From Arcuatula senhousia (lineage: Eukaryota > Mollusca > Bivalvia > Mytilida > Mytilidae): a stretch of 64,000 bases of DNA. The notes beneath the pieces are model-generated. The model saw only the letters and a program-made list of their open reading frames with translations, had not been told where the DNA came from and searched no databases. The stretch is from the NCBI GenBank assembly GCA_963971305.1, contig OZ020317.1:18928001-18992000 (forward strand). The letters run 5' to 3'. Each line of letters opens with the position of its first letter. The stretch's first letter is position 1. Both the position numbers and the translations under genes were made by a program. Positions 13,601 to 22,915 of this stretch are shown piece by piece.

Positions 13601-13620
13601 CCGACAGAAATATGATCTAA
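879..13620 (+). CDS. Kinin-type (leucokinin/lymnokinin receptor-like) peptide GPCR, gene 1, four exons
   Basis: Spliced coding region joining 879-1673, 12582-12682, 13002-13092 and 13369-13620; 412 aa, no frameshift. All introns are GT-AG with phases 0, 2 and 0. It should be a plasma-membrane receptor that senses a neuropeptide and signals through G proteins. Visible motifs: N-glycosylation sites N17 and N33 outside, TM1 GN at 65-66, TM2 AD at 93-94, Cys121 and Cys202 for the TM3-ECL2 disulfide, DRY 145-147, CWLP 280-283 in TM6, NPFIY 321-325 in TM7, then a basic helix 8 with Cys342 and Cys346 as palmitoylation candidates. The blocks IPFQF after TM2, CWLPLQ-YN in TM6 and WLAMSNSCYNPFIYG in TM7 resemble arthropod and mollusc leucokinin receptors; GPR83-like receptors are the main alternative. 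The ATG at 879 is chosen because it aligns with the start of the paralogue at 40960. Intron 1 is 10.9 kb and full of transposons. Confidence 0.92.
1700..4328. other. Intron 1 of GPCR gene 1, proximal part
   Basis: Mostly degenerate repeat-like sequence. 1960-2000 resembles repeat A, and 3100-3165 is the hammerhead relic. A 102-codon minus-strand frame at 2143-2451 has a CICCNKSF stretch but no complete zinc finger. No exon supported. Confidence 0.4.
3100..3165 (+). ncRNA. Relic hammerhead ribozyme with core deletion
   Basis: GCGCCT, then CTGATGAGTC (3126-3135), then a shortened centre ending CGTC, then AGGCGG. Stem I (CGCCT/AGGCG) and the 5' core survive. The stem II return strand, GAAA and stem III are missing. 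The upstream TTTGGCATTTTCAATTTTTTTGG resembles what I recall of mussel hammerhead repeats upstream of CTGATGAGTC. That comparison is from memory. Confidence 0.4.
4329..6437 (+). repeat. 159-bp-period repeat element with terminal hairpin, interrupted by a nested insertion
   Basis: The left end AGAGGCTCCCAGGAGCCT is a perfect hairpin followed by CGCTCACCTGG. The right end TTGGTCCAGGTGAGCT carries the inverted counterpart of GCTCACCTGG. Between them, units starting TTAAGCAAGCAACAGCT recur at 4411, 4566, 4725, 4883 and 5048, each with GGGGCCATAACCCCTATAAG and CATCTGACAACTTCGACCCT. The last unit is split by the element at 5082-6006 and resumes at 6009. A unique 3' part with GACGACGACGGACGCCAAGT follows. 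No ORF; looks like a non-autonomous DNA element. Confidence 0.75.
5082..6006. mobile_element. 925-bp inverted-repeat element (MITE-like), TA target duplication
   Basis: Perfect 25-bp terminal inverted repeats begin CAGATGGGTCCAAACCTAAC at 5082 and end at 6006. TA flanks both sides (5080-5081, 6007-6008). Neighbouring array units give the empty site CTGCAATAGTTTTC, so the insertion and its TA duplication are directly visible. The interior is made of imperfect palindromes of CAAACCAAACCAGCG and TTTGGTTTGG. No transposase; the TA duplication fits Tc1/mariner-type mobilisation. Confidence 0.85.
6438..8384. other. Intron 1 of GPCR gene 1, middle part
   Basis: AT-rich with TACATGTA words. A 43-bp segment at 6608-6650 sits between TTTCTATAG and GTAAAC but has no supported coding sense. 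An imperfect inverted repeat (TCTCGTTATATCATGG near 8165 and its inverse near 8263) may mark an eroded element. Confidence 0.35.
8385..8435 (-). mobile_element. Tiny fragment of the YIDD-type RT (C-terminus)
   Basis: Minus-strand GTTATGTTGCTGCTCGGTTG followed by TTGTCTTCACTCAAGA matches the segment that encodes GYVAPRLLSSLKK in the 9.9-kb copy. Confidence 0.45.
8763..8976 (-). pseudogene. Possible broken first exon on the minus strand, in intron 1 of GPCR gene 1
   Basis: On the minus strand an open frame from 8952 to 8763 reads LISKNIDITTIETEFKPDD, continues GLYECPGVSTEENSDF and DLVWFCDVSRLAEV, and ends ACAA|GTAAGT, a strong splice donor at 8762-8757. It is acidic and protein-like in composition. 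An in-frame ATG at 8976 (MATAA) is cut off by TGA and TAA before the open stretch, so the exon looks broken, or its true start lies in another exon. The upstream side (9000-9140) is unusually CpG-rich and ends in a perfect hairpin. I do not recognise the protein and see no following exon. It may be a gene fragment captured by a transposon. Confidence 0.3.
9113..9139. other. Perfect 10-bp inverted repeat (hairpin)
   Basis: TACTCGGAAG, a 7-nt loop, CTTCCGAGTA. It bounds the CpG-rich stretch upstream of the minus-strand exon candidate at 8763-8976 and could be a transposon end. Confidence 0.55.
9725..9813 (+). repeat. Left part of an old copy of the 159-bp-period repeat
   Basis: TTTTCTCTATCTGCAACAGT and TGCTATTTTTGACCTTTAAAGG match the unit; the copy is cut by the RT insertion and continues at 10910. 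Confidence 0.5.
9814..10909 (+). mobile_element. 5'-truncated YIDD-type reverse transcriptase retroelement with likely 10-bp target duplication
   Basis: 9820-10060 encodes the RT C-terminus: PSAPADGVYVSQLIRYSRAC, a TRLTQKLLTQGYVAP segment, LLSSLKKFYGRHH and KYGISISQMSADVGLS, then stop. A conserved untranslated tail with ACTGCTTACTCTTCCGGAGC runs to about 10345. The remainder to 10909 is unassigned. ACCTTTAAAG occurs at 9804-9813 and again at 10910-10919, and the two sides are halves of one older repeat, so the insert split it. The family resembles Penelope-like elements in RT motifs, but no GIY-YIG endonuclease is seen. Confidence 0.6.
10910..11285 (+). repeat. Right part of an old copy of the 159-bp-period repeat
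   Basis: CCTTTAAAGCACCATAACCC, GTCATCGTACAACTTTGGCC, GTGCAGCACACTCTCTGGAT and CCAAGTTTCATTGAATTCTG track the 6050-6370 part of the fresh copy, strongly diverged. Confidence 0.55.
11286..12581. other. Intron 1 of GPCR gene 1, distal part
   Basis: No ORF, repeat or RNA gene recognised; ordinary AT-rich intron sequence up to the TTGTTTCAG acceptor. Confidence 0.5.
12582..12682 (+). CDS. GPCR gene 1, coding exon 2 (TM6)
   Basis: Preceded by TTGTTTCAG and followed by GTGAGT. It is 101 nt long, entering in phase 0 and leaving in phase 2. It encodes VVKM then TM6 with FCWLPLQTYN. 28 of 34 residues, counting the split Arg codon, match the same exon of gene 2. Confidence 0.93.
13002..13092 (+). CDS. 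GPCR gene 1, coding exon 3 (TM7)
   Basis: Acceptor TTAATTTCAG, donor GTAAGT, 91 nt. It completes the split Arg codon and encodes TM7 with WLAMSNSCYNPFIYG. 28 of the 30 whole codons give the same residue as in gene 2, which makes this the most conserved exon of the pair. Confidence 0.94.
13369..13620 (+). CDS. GPCR gene 1, coding exon 4 (helix 8 and C-terminal tail)
   Basis: Acceptor ACTTTTAG, stop TAA at 13618-13620. It encodes helix 8 (EKFKQEFKNLFKC) and a Ser/Thr/Lys-rich cytoplasmic tail. Helix 8 matches gene 2 closely, while the tail has diverged in length and sequence as expected for a regulatory tail. ATTAAA at 13805-13810 is a possible polyadenylation signal. Confidence 0.9.
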   Translation, partial: EKFKQEFKNLFKCHQICKRMKFGRHHCLTSTEVTSTKTSHFYQSLTLSKRRSSGVKTCSADSKKEGLHSKWSGISQKSDRNMI

Positions 13621-14499
13621 ATGTAAAGTGAAATTCTTAAACATTCTTATAATTTAAACTATTTGAGATTTTATGTTATTATTTGACAAGTTGAATCAGC
13701 CAATATGCATAACATATGTAGATATTATTTTTTTTATTCCATAGATCAATATATTTTTTTCAAAAATAAGATAGTTGTTTATAATTATAGTTATGTCAAG
13801 TGTTATTAAAAATTAAAAACATCGACGTCATGGCTTTCAACTGTTTCTTTATTCAAGACATGCTAAAAACGAAATATAAATTATGAAATCTGCATTTTTG
13901 ATGTTTAGCATATGAATAAGTGTACGGTGTGATTAAAAGGGATGAACAACTTAATTGATCGTCAACCATTTGCGCAGGTGATAGGATCGAGAAAAAATCT
14001 TTGATTTCAATTTCTTATTAATACATGTATATCAATGATTTTGTGATATGCACTTTATAGATCGTAATGAAACGAAGTGTATTTTGATTTCAGTTCATAA
14101 ATAACCATAGACATGGACCTTTTATCAGGATATTATGCTTCTTTATATTTATTGTATATGCTAAAATCTGTGTTGTTTATTATTGATACTTCTACAATCT
14201 ATTGGTCTTACTGATTCAAGGGGTAATAATAACTAGTTATTTATTCTTTCGGTGAGGGTTTAATTTCATGTATATATTGGGGTTAATATTAACAGAAATG
14301 GAGATTTAGCCACTATAGAACATGGCTAAAATTAGCTTCAGGTGCAAAACAGTGTATTTGTTACGAGAAAAATAAAAGACATACAAAATACTATTGCTTT
14401 TTACCTTTGACATTTCATAAAAAATACAGATTGCAGTTGGACGATCGACAGAATTATTTTTTAGCACAATTTAGAATTTTTCGTTATAATATTATTGTT
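13621..14499. other. 3' flank of GPCR gene 1
   Basis: Probable 3' UTR then intergenic sequence. ATTAAA at 13805 is the first plausible polyadenylation hexamer. Nothing else recognised. Confidence 0.4.
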
Positions 14500-15790
14500 C
14501 TTAAACTACAAAGGGGGGCATATATATTCGCGTCGTAATATTTTTGCGCTAGTAATGTGAACGCGAAAATCACAAAACAATAAAACAACACACAACAAAA
14601 AAAACCAAAAGACAAATACAACCGAACGGAAATCAATAACGCGAAACGAGAGTCAAAATTCGTCGTGTCGAAATTGATAAAAGAAGACAAAACCTAACCC
14701 TATGATAAACCAACATCTGCACTCATCTGAGAAAAGCAAAGGTGTACCAAAGGGGTATTCAACATCATAAAACCGTAAAGACAAAGACAAAACCGGTAAA
14801 CAAAAAATCATCACAACGAAACAAAACACGCAACAACATAAAACATACACACACACATTATAACACCAGATAGAAATACCATATTTGTCAATGAGTGCTT
14901 GATGTCGACCGTTACATTGTTTTGTTGAAGACAGCAGCCTAGGAGCAACATCACTTTCTGTTAGTAATTAAAGTGTCAAACGTGACGCTCTGGCAAAGAC
15001 ATTGATGTAATTCCCAAAGCTCTCGAGTAACAAATCAATTGTAATAAGTATATTCCATAAACTAAAGCGGACTGAATGTTGCTAAACAAGAATGAAAAGT
15101 TGACAATTGGAAAATTGAGGACATCATGTTTGTCATTGAGCTTTGTAAAAATTGTCCTTGAGAGTTTATTTTGAAATGTAGATCTAAATATGAATCAGAT
15201 TTCCTAAAATATGTTGTTTTCTTTACCTCAAATTCCTGAGTATATATGGGGGGAAGAAATTCACCAAATGATGAATTGTTCAGTGAAAGGACATCATTAA
15301 TAGAACGGAAAATAAGGTGAAAAGAAAAAGTAAGGGTATGATTTTTTATGTCCAGAAAAAATTGTAAGAAGTCTGCGTCATATGAATGAAGCAAACCAGC
15401 ATGTAAAGGCGCATTATTAGTGCCAATTGGAATCCCTATTGTTTGCTGAAAGAAAAGTCCACAAAACTGAACAAATATGCTGTCGATAAAAAAATTAAGG
15501 CTGTCAATTATTAGAATTCTGTGAATTTTTTTTCTTTAACTTATTGAAGACCAGGTAAGTCTTAGTATAAGCGACAATTGAATATTTGTACATGCGTTTT
15601 TCATTCTTTTTGAAGAAAACTGCGTTTAATCAGTTGTCCAAACCGTGATTTCAGTTGTTCATGTGAAAAAGAAGTATAAAAAGTGGAGAGATCGAAAGTT
15701 TTGATAATGCTACAAGATGAATATGGTGATAATTGTGGAATTTTCACTACTGCCAATACTAATGAACATGTATAAAAGAAAAGCAAATAT
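14500..15790 (-). mobile_element. YIDD-type reverse transcriptase pseudogene, longest copy
   Basis: Read on the minus strand from 15790 down: motif A region (KTFDLSTFYTSFSHEQLKSR), motif B region (FFQQTIGIPIGTNNAPLHAG), motif C mutated to SINDVLSLNN, a DLHFKINSQGQ segment, a C-terminal LLSSL block at about 14910-14960, then the AT-rich 3' tail to about 14500. The frame is broken several times. The first catalytic Asp (FDLS) is kept; the YIDD pair is damaged. Confidence 0.6.
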
Positions 15791-16232
15791 GAAATGAGGA
15801 GAAGGGTTTTTATGAAATATCAGATTAAATTTAATGCTCTATAATGTATAATGTATTCAAATTAGTCCATTTACTGCTATCTCTTTGGTTGAAACACTAT
15901 TTTATGAAATTTTATATTTAATAAGTTATGGCTGTTTTAAATTGTTACTACTGGGCGATAACCGCTGCTGGTGGACCAGAGGTCCCCGAGGGTAATCACA
16001 AGCTGGTAGTCAGACTGTCTGACACGAATTACCATAAAATTTCTAATATATTGTCGCTGAAATTTCCGATTGTTAAATTCAAAATTTATGAAAACACCAG
16101 GTTTCTTTCCTTGTAATGCACATGGTCAATATCCTCGGTGCTGGATTTGGCTTCCTTGTTCGAACGTTTTGGTTTTGAGTACTTTTCGTTTTCAACTGTT
16201 TTGGATTTTGACCTTCCAATGTTTTGGTTTAA

Positions 16233-16278
16233 ATGCTACTGATGAGAGGTTACTCCTTGAAATATCGATATATAGCAT
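16233..16278 (+). ncRNA. Type I hammerhead ribozyme, monomer 1
   Basis: Stem I ATGCTA (16233-16238) pairs with TAGCAT (16273-16278), six perfect pairs. Core CTGATGA 16239-16245. Stem II GAGG/CCTT with loop TTACT. GAAA 16259-16262. Stem III is a three-pair hairpin with loop TCGA. The cleavage triplet is AUA, with the cut expected after A16272. All invariant core positions are present. The short stem III and open stem I are typical of retrozyme hammerheads. Confidence 0.85.
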
Positions 16279-16613
16279 ATCCAAATTAACCGTTTATACC
16301 CGCGTTTTGGTATTTGTAATTTTGAAACCACTGGGCGATAACCGCTGCTGGTGGACCAGAGGTCCCCGAGGGTAATCACAAGCCTGGTAGTCAGACTGTC
16401 TGACACGAATTACCATAAAATTTCTAATATATTGTCGCTGAAATTTCCGATTGTTAAATTCAAAATTTATGAAAACACCAGGTTTCTTTCCTTGTAATGC
16501 ACATGGTCGATATCCTCGGTGCTGGATTTGGCTTCCTTGTTCGAACGTTTTGGTTTTGAGTACTTTTCGTTTTCAACTGTTTTGGATTTTGACCTTCCGA
16601 TGTTTTGGTTTAA

Positions 16614-16659
16614 ATGCTACTGATGAGAGGTTACTCCTTGAAAAATCGATATATAGCAT
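16614..16659 (+). ncRNA. Type I hammerhead ribozyme, monomer 2 (stem III weakened)
   Basis: Same fold as monomer 1, but the T after GAAA is replaced by A. This breaks the second pair of the already short stem III. Core, stem I, stem II and the AUA triplet are intact. Reduced activity is predicted. Confidence 0.75.
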
Positions 16660-16994
16660 ATCCAAATTAACCGTTTATACCCGCGTTTTGGTATTTGTAA
16701 TTTTGAAACCACTGGGCGATAACCGCTGCTGGTGGACCAGAGGTCCCCGAGGGTAATCACAAGCCTGGTAGTCAGACTGTCTGACACGAATTACCATAAA
16801 ATTTCTAATATATTGTCGCTGAAATTTCCGATTGTTAAATTCAAAATTTATGAAAACACCAGGTTTCTTTCCTTGTAATGCACATGGTCGATATCCTCGG
16901 TGCTGGATTTGGCTTCCTTGTTCGAACGTTTTGGTTTTGAGTACTTTTCGTTTTCATCTGTTTTGGATTTTGACCTTCCAATGTTTTGGTTTAA

Positions 16995-17040
16995 ATGCTA
17001 CTGATGAGAGGTTACTCCTTGAAATATCGATATATAGCAT
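16995..17040 (+). ncRNA. Type I hammerhead ribozyme, monomer 3
   Basis: Identical to monomer 1 across the whole fold. Stem I is ATGCTA/TAGCAT and the cut is expected after A17034. Confidence 0.85.
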
Positions 17041-17375
17041 ATCCAAATTAACCGTTTATACCCGCGTTTTGGTATTTGTAATTTTGAAACCACTGGGCGA
17101 TAACCGCTGCTGGTGGACCAGAGGTCCCCGAGGGTAATTACAAGCCTGGTAGTCAGACTGTCTGACACGAATTACCATAAAATTTCTAATATATTGTCGC
17201 TGAAATTTCCGATTGTTAAATTCAAAATTTATGAAAACACCAGGTTTCTTTCCTTGTAATGCACATGGTCGATATCCTCGGTGCTGGATTTGGCTTCCTT
17301 GTTCGAACGTTTTGGTTTTGAGTACTTTTCGTTTTCATCTGTTTTGGATTTTGACCTTCCAATGTTTTGGTTTAA

Positions 17376-17421
17376 ATGTTACTGATGAGAGGTTACTCCT
17401 TGAAATATCGATATATAGCAT
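17376..17421 (+). ncRNA. Type I hammerhead ribozyme, monomer 4 (G-U pair in stem I)
   Basis: Same as monomer 1 except C to T in the 5' strand of stem I (ATGTTA), which converts a C-G pair to a U-G wobble, so pairing is kept. Core, GAAA and AUA are intact. Confidence 0.82.
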
Positions 17422-17462
17422 ATCCAAATTAACCGTTTATACCCGCGCTTTGGTATTTGTAA

Positions 17463-20400
17463 TCAAAAAGAGCATGTGCTGTTAATAGATGTAGTAATTT
17501 ATTGGGATGCATTAAAATAAGTAATAATGAAACAGTTATTGCCTGTCGTTCAAGGGTACCCCCTTAACCAAAATGTATTACTCAATATCACACTTAGATA
17601 TAATTAGCATCATGAAAACAACCAAGATTTGAGGGACGCATGTGCAGCCATGATATCAAAATTCATACTTATGTATGCTTCATGTTGCACTTTTGCAATG
17701 TCATTTTTTTTTAATATCAAGCACAATTAACGACATGGTCTTAATAGCTCTATTTAAAATCAAAAAGATAAACTATATACTTTGATGTTATTTAAATGCA
17801 ACACACATGCTTTAATCTCAGATCTGTATAATGAAAAAGTACAAAATATATTTTTTAAACGTCAAGACATAACAGTACCCTTTTTTAAATCTGGATCATA
17901 CTTTTATCAAATGAAAGTTGTAAGTTGTATCATTTTTATAATTATAACTTTATTAAAACATTCAATGAAAAATATGAGAGAGCATAATGCTAAAAACAAT
18001 AATCAATACATTGAAAGGAGATTAGGTTTATGGAAAACCCTGAAAAAACAGGTTAGTGCCATATGGTCACAAAAAAAATGAAGTTGATTAATTAAAATAT
18101 TTTAATGATGTACATGTAAATGAATTGGAACGGCTGATTGAACCTTTAAAACAGTATTTAATAGTACCACATAAGGTTCTCGGTACTTCTGATCGATTAC
18201 GGGCATAATTTATAAAATATGCTAAAATTATCTCTAATCATATTTTCTAATTTTATCATTTTGTCAAGCAAAACCACCAAAGTATCTCAAATGCAAATTT
18301 AAAACTTGCCCTTTTTCCCACGTAACAGATTTTTTTTCTAATTTTGGTTGCTTTTATATCTATTATATCAATATTAAGAATATTACATTTTAATAGATTG
18401 AAATTTGCATAAAATGTTACAATGTAGATATTCATTACTCAAAATCAGTTTTAATCGATGAAAAAACCCAACCCCTTCTGTTCCTTATCGAACTAGCAGG
18501 CAAAAATGCATTAAAAATAGTCGAAGTAAGCTTTGATTCTTGGACATTATTATGGATTATTCAAATTTGGTTTAACAGTTGAACAATTAAATAATAAGCA
18601 ACATAACTTAAACAAATTAAGCATATAAAATTCAATTGTCCTAAAATATGAATAACACAACTAACTTTACGATAGGACAGACTGATATTACTTTTTTCGA
18701 AATAGAGTAAAATCTTACTGTATTTGATAGTGTCACAGAAATCAATTTATGAAAGTACAATAACCACATGATATATACGATTAGAACCGAGGGCTAAGCG
18801 ATTAGAAAAGCAGGACTTCGAAAAGCTGCGAACCGATTACGAAGTTGTCACAATGTTGTCAAGATTAGTCGAGAAATAGATCAGAATGTTGTGTTTAGCA
18901 TACAATGGGTCTATGATGCATCACGATTGGTATACGATGTAAGAAATGTAATAACGCGATTTGGAATAAATTATATAGTTTACTCTCTATAAATGGTTGC
19001 TTCTAATTAGAATGTAGGGAACAAAGCTCGCACAGTATAACCCTGCTGTCTCTGATGTCGATCAGTAAGAAAAGATGAGACATTTGCTCTAAAGCTAATA
19101 TATAGAGACTTAAGATAGAATAGAAAAAGGTGATATTACTTATTCCTGCTTTTCGTGCCTTGTATTAGTTGAACGAAGCACACATCTTCTGAAAACAGCA
19201 AGTATATAGTGTGAGTATGAAGAAACATTACTCCAAAGCATACATTGTTATTGCAAACCGTGTTAAATATGACAACCCGTTTTGTAATAAAGTGTGAAAT
19301 GTAATTAAGCGTTTTGCAAAAAAAATCATAGTTCAGTCTACAATTTGCCCGTCTTATTGATTTGTTTAGCTCTGCCAAAATTTAATGTCATTACTCTATG
19401 CAATTAAACTAGTTGCGACGGATATTCGAATACAAGGCAAGGTATTCGCGACTCCGTGTTTCCTTCGCACCACCTTTGGAGACCTCATCGTTTTATTCGT
19501 TTCGCCATCATGGGATAAATGAACCAACGACACTTCGAAGGCAACACGAAATCAGAAGATGCTGTTACGACGGCATTACGTAAAAAAGGATAGAGTAACG
19601 AACAAAACACGAACAAGGACCTTCGCACGAACATTTGGCAATGTTTTAACATGTTAAAAATTCAGGAGGCAGTGCAAAGTTTACCCCGAAGTCAGAAAAT
19701 TTCCACAGAAAGCGCTACGACGGAATAAGAAGGCAACACGAATAGCGCGATCTGAAAGCGATCAGTCTCGATGCTGAAACTATCCATAATCGTGTTTCGA
19801 TCAGGGACTAAATCGGGATAGTGTGAGGCAAGCATTAAGAATTCTCCAAAATAATGTTTCTTTATCCGGAGTTGCTTCCTAGTAACTCTCCTAGGTTTAA
19901 TAAAATTATCTCTTAAGATTATAAGTATTGTTTTGAAAAAAAGTATTTATGCTGCAAATGAGAGGTCTCTCATCTTAAGATACAATGTAAAACTAGAAAT
20001 TAAATTATTTTATAAGTTCAAGCATTTGTTCATTCGAAATCGGAACCAAGCTTTATCCTTATTTCAATCCATATCTAGCTTTCACTTTCGAGTATTGCCT
20101 TTTATTTGTAGCTGATCCTACATTATGTACCAAGTCAACTCTTATTGAACTCAACATAAATGTGTTAAAACGTGCACAAAGGTATTAGTCTCTTCATACA
20201 CGGGATGACCTTTTTCATCATTTCTGAAGATGAAAACATCGTTTCTTGAGGTCATCTCCACTCATGATTTCAAGAGACGGTCAGATAATTGTTCCGTGAA
20301 ATTGTCACGCCATACAAAAATCAAACTACGACTCTTTTGTTGACACCGTTAAACGCTAATAAATTGTAAAAGTGTTGTTGCATTTAGCACTAGTTTGCTC

Positions 20401-20584
20401 TCATCTGTAGCAAGATGTAAATGCATCTTCCGTTAATTGATTTTATCCTTGCATTACATTTTAGTCTTAGAAGCAAGAAATTAATTGCTATAAGTATTAC
20501 TACATGACATGAACGTTTGTGTTTAAAAGCAGAACATAAAAACTCTTTGGCGCTTAAGATGACTCATTAGCCAATAGTGGATCT
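17463..20584. other. Intergenic, no gene recognised
   Basis: AT-rich, with a 99-codon frame at 17782-18081 lacking any recognisable domain. 19400-19830 is less AT-rich, with many CGA/TCG words, and may be an old DNA transposon. 20208-20262 contains a GATGACCT..AGGTCATC hairpin. Confidence 0.35.
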
Positions 20585-21180
20585 CCAAGTGGTTCCGTGA
20601 TCTGGAATACAGATGGATATATTTTTACTGTTTATTTATTTCCTTTTTGTAATTATCATTCAATTATTACTAATCATGACGTGTTTTTTTATTATCATAG
20701 ATAATCACATCGCTTCAGACTCGTTGACAATGGTTATTTGCTGTCCCTTTCGAAGAATCAACAGTAAATAATACAGAAGTATATTGATATTTGAATTATG
20801 CTAAATGTAAAATAAAAAAAAAAAAGAATTAATGAAATATGGAATAAGTGTTCGACTCAACTTACAATATAAAAAATCCACAATGGAAAACAGCCAGCGG
20901 CCTTCAATGTGACCAAAGGTCACTGTCTAATTCTAAACTGTACGACGAAATTGAAACATAAATTTTGATAAAGATTCCTGGCTAAGGACAGACCCATTTA
21001 AAATGATGCGGTGTTTCATTAGTTCTTTGGTGCCAACCTAACCACTACTGATAATCAATTACAAAGCAAACACTAACAAACAGTAAAAATCAAATCGATA
21101 GAAGTTCAATTCAACAAGAGAGAACCTGAGACAAAAGGACAACAAGAAATTAACGGGACGTAGAGATACTCTCTACAGAA
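20585..21180 (+). repeat. Dispersed repeat B, copy 1
   Basis: Runs from GATCTGGAATACAGATGGAT through CTGTCCCTTTCGAAGAATCA, CACAATGGAAAACAGCCAGC, CAAATCGATAGAAGTTCAAT to GACAAAAGGACAACAAGAAA. The same blocks in the same order occur at 60170-61410. Confidence 0.65.
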
Positions 21181-21596
21181 CACTCGAAGTTACTGACAGC
21201 TAGCTAAGAAGCATCTATCGACTGATGTAAAAAGTCAAGTATGTCGATTTTAAATCAGACCCAACACGTCAAACAATTAATAATTTTGTGGTTCATCACA
21301 CAAAATCGACACACTTGACCACTGTGAAGCTCCAAAATGACAAAAGTATAAAAAATCAATTAACATTTTAAACATATTTGCTTTATAAACAACATTGCCG
21401 TAAAGATTGGGATGGGATATTCCCTTAACAATCAAAATTCGACAGGTAAAGTTCAATTAGGGTATAGATATGTTTGATAAAACTTAGTAAACTACTTCAC
21501 TACTTTGTAGTAAAGATAAACTTGTTTTAGTAATTTTTTTGTAATACACTGGTATTTATCATTAAAATCAGACACACCAATGCAGATCCGAGCATA

Positions 21597-22060
21597 TCAT
21601 ACCAACTGTAAAATATATACTCCGTAAGACGGAGCAAGTGATACATCTCCCTCTAGAAAAGGAAAATTAACAACCGTAACGGAAAAGTCATCCCGTTTAT
21701 CATATATTTTAGTGTGTAATTTTCCATTGATACTAAATAAATCTAGATCTTCAAATGGGCATCTATCAACAGTAAGGTTACAATTGTTCAAAGTTAATTC
21801 CATAAGATAAATTCCCGAAATAGAAAATGTGAGATAGGTTAGTGAAAGAATGTCTAAATATCTGTATGTATTATTTAAAGATTCAAAGATATGTTATTTG
21901 TTGGGGTCTTTTTGAAGTATTGCCATAATTTGGGATTCAAAACAACATAAGAGAAAGTCAGCAATAATTGGAGCACAATAAGTTCCTATAGGGATATCAA
22001 TGACTTGGCGATAAATTGTGTTCCCCAAACGATTTTAAATGTTTTCCAAAAGATAATGGA
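21597..22060 (-). pseudogene. Degenerate RT fragment of a second lineage
   Basis: Minus strand: FGNTIYRQVIDIPIGTYCAP (motif B), then NTYRYLDILSL (motif C with the second Asp lost), ELTLNNCNLTVD, KLHTKIYDKRDDFS, NFPFLEG and LAPSYGVYILQLV. The wording (ELTLN, GDVSLAPSYG) differs from the other copies in the window, so it belongs to a separate branch of the same RT family. It is frameshifted and truncated. Confidence 0.6.
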
Positions 22061-22084
22061 GAAGAGTAATCATTTCTGCATCAG

Positions 22085-22425
22085 TCCAATTGACGTACTA
22101 TGTAGTTTTTGTACTTAAATAAAGGTAATAACAAAACTACCGAACTTGAATGATCAATCTCATTGTCCAGAGAAAATGACAAAAACGAATCAGTCATACC
22201 GGAAAATGGGTGGATCGCAATGGTCCTGACTTGGTACAGGCATTTCAAACGAAATGATGAGTTAAACCAGGTTTTATGGCGCCAAACCTCCCTCTTGCAT
22301 TGCGATCTTAGGATCCGGTAATGACCATAGAACACAACATAGTTGTGAGACACAATAGAGATATTGAGGTGATCATCTCAGTACAGCAGACCAGTCAAAC
22401 ACTAATTAAAACCACCATATCTTTT
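22085..22425 (-). repeat. Dispersed repeat A, copy 2
   Basis: Minus-strand match to 1-170, extended by AACACAACATAGTTGTGAGA and the CACAATAGAGATATTGAGGT block. It lies between two RT fragments of different lineages. Confidence 0.7.
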
Positions 22426-22510
22426 AACTCAATTTTGAACTTTTCTACTAGTGGCTGATAACGAAAAAATGTTTTTTTAGGGATCGTATGAGACGTATTT
22501 TCTTATAGCC

Positions 22511-22915
22511 CTACTCCAAAAGTCGGTCACGATGAAATTGGTGTCTGATCAAAAATCTGTGAAATGTGTTCAAGCTCTGGTATATCGAATAAGTTGTGAA
22601 ATATAAACACCGTATGCAGAGGAAGTAGATATTATTGCTCTGCTGTAGATTAGGAAAATTAATAATTTGAAAATTAAAATCGTCTGGTTTATCGTAAATT
22701 TTTGAACAGAGATGACCACCAGGGTCAAATTCGAGGTGCAAATCCAAGAAAGACTTGAAGCAATTCGATTCGATGGTCTCTTTAATCTCCAATTCTGGAG
22801 GATATATTGAAGGAATCCATCTACCAAATGAAGTGTTATTGACAGAAAGGACATCATCAATATATCTGATTGTAAGATTAACTGACCTTGACTCTTTCAT
22901 CTTCTAACTATATTT
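22511..22915 (-). pseudogene. RT fragment with intact YIDD motif
   Basis: Minus strand: IRYIDDVLSVNNTSFGRW, IYPPELEIKETIESN, FLDLHLEFDPGGHLCSKIYD, DDFNFQIINFPNL, then drift after a frameshift. Motif C is intact, but motifs A and B and the C-terminus are missing. A different dispersed repeat (22085-22425) separates it from the neighbouring RT fragment. Confidence 0.6.

Larger units (their letters stand above)
15950..17462 (+). repeat. 381-bp tandem satellite, about four monomers, each with a hammerhead ribozyme (retrozyme-type array)
   Basis: Near-identical units repeat with a period of exactly 381 bp (hammerheads at 16233, 16614, 16995 and 17376). The array starts at CTGGGCGATAACC and ends at GGTATTTGTAAT, only about 11 bp short of a whole number of monomers. 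Units differ by a handful of substitutions, so it is young or recently homogenised. Each monomer carries a 101-codon open frame that ends in a stop inside the unit; this follows from array homogeneity and is not good evidence of coding. Tandem monomers of a few hundred bp with a type I hammerhead are the hallmark of metazoan retrozymes, whose RNA is cut to unit length and circularised. The transcribed strand predicted by the ribozymes is plus. Confidence 0.88.

Noticed and set aside
16070..17485. Four near-identical 90-101 codon frames in the 381-bp array
   Set aside because: They repeat because the satellite repeats and the period is a multiple of three. No domain, and each is closed by a stop in the unit.
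17782..18081. 99-codon frame
   Set aside because: Lys/Ile/Asn-rich as expected by chance in AT-rich DNA, no recognised domain.
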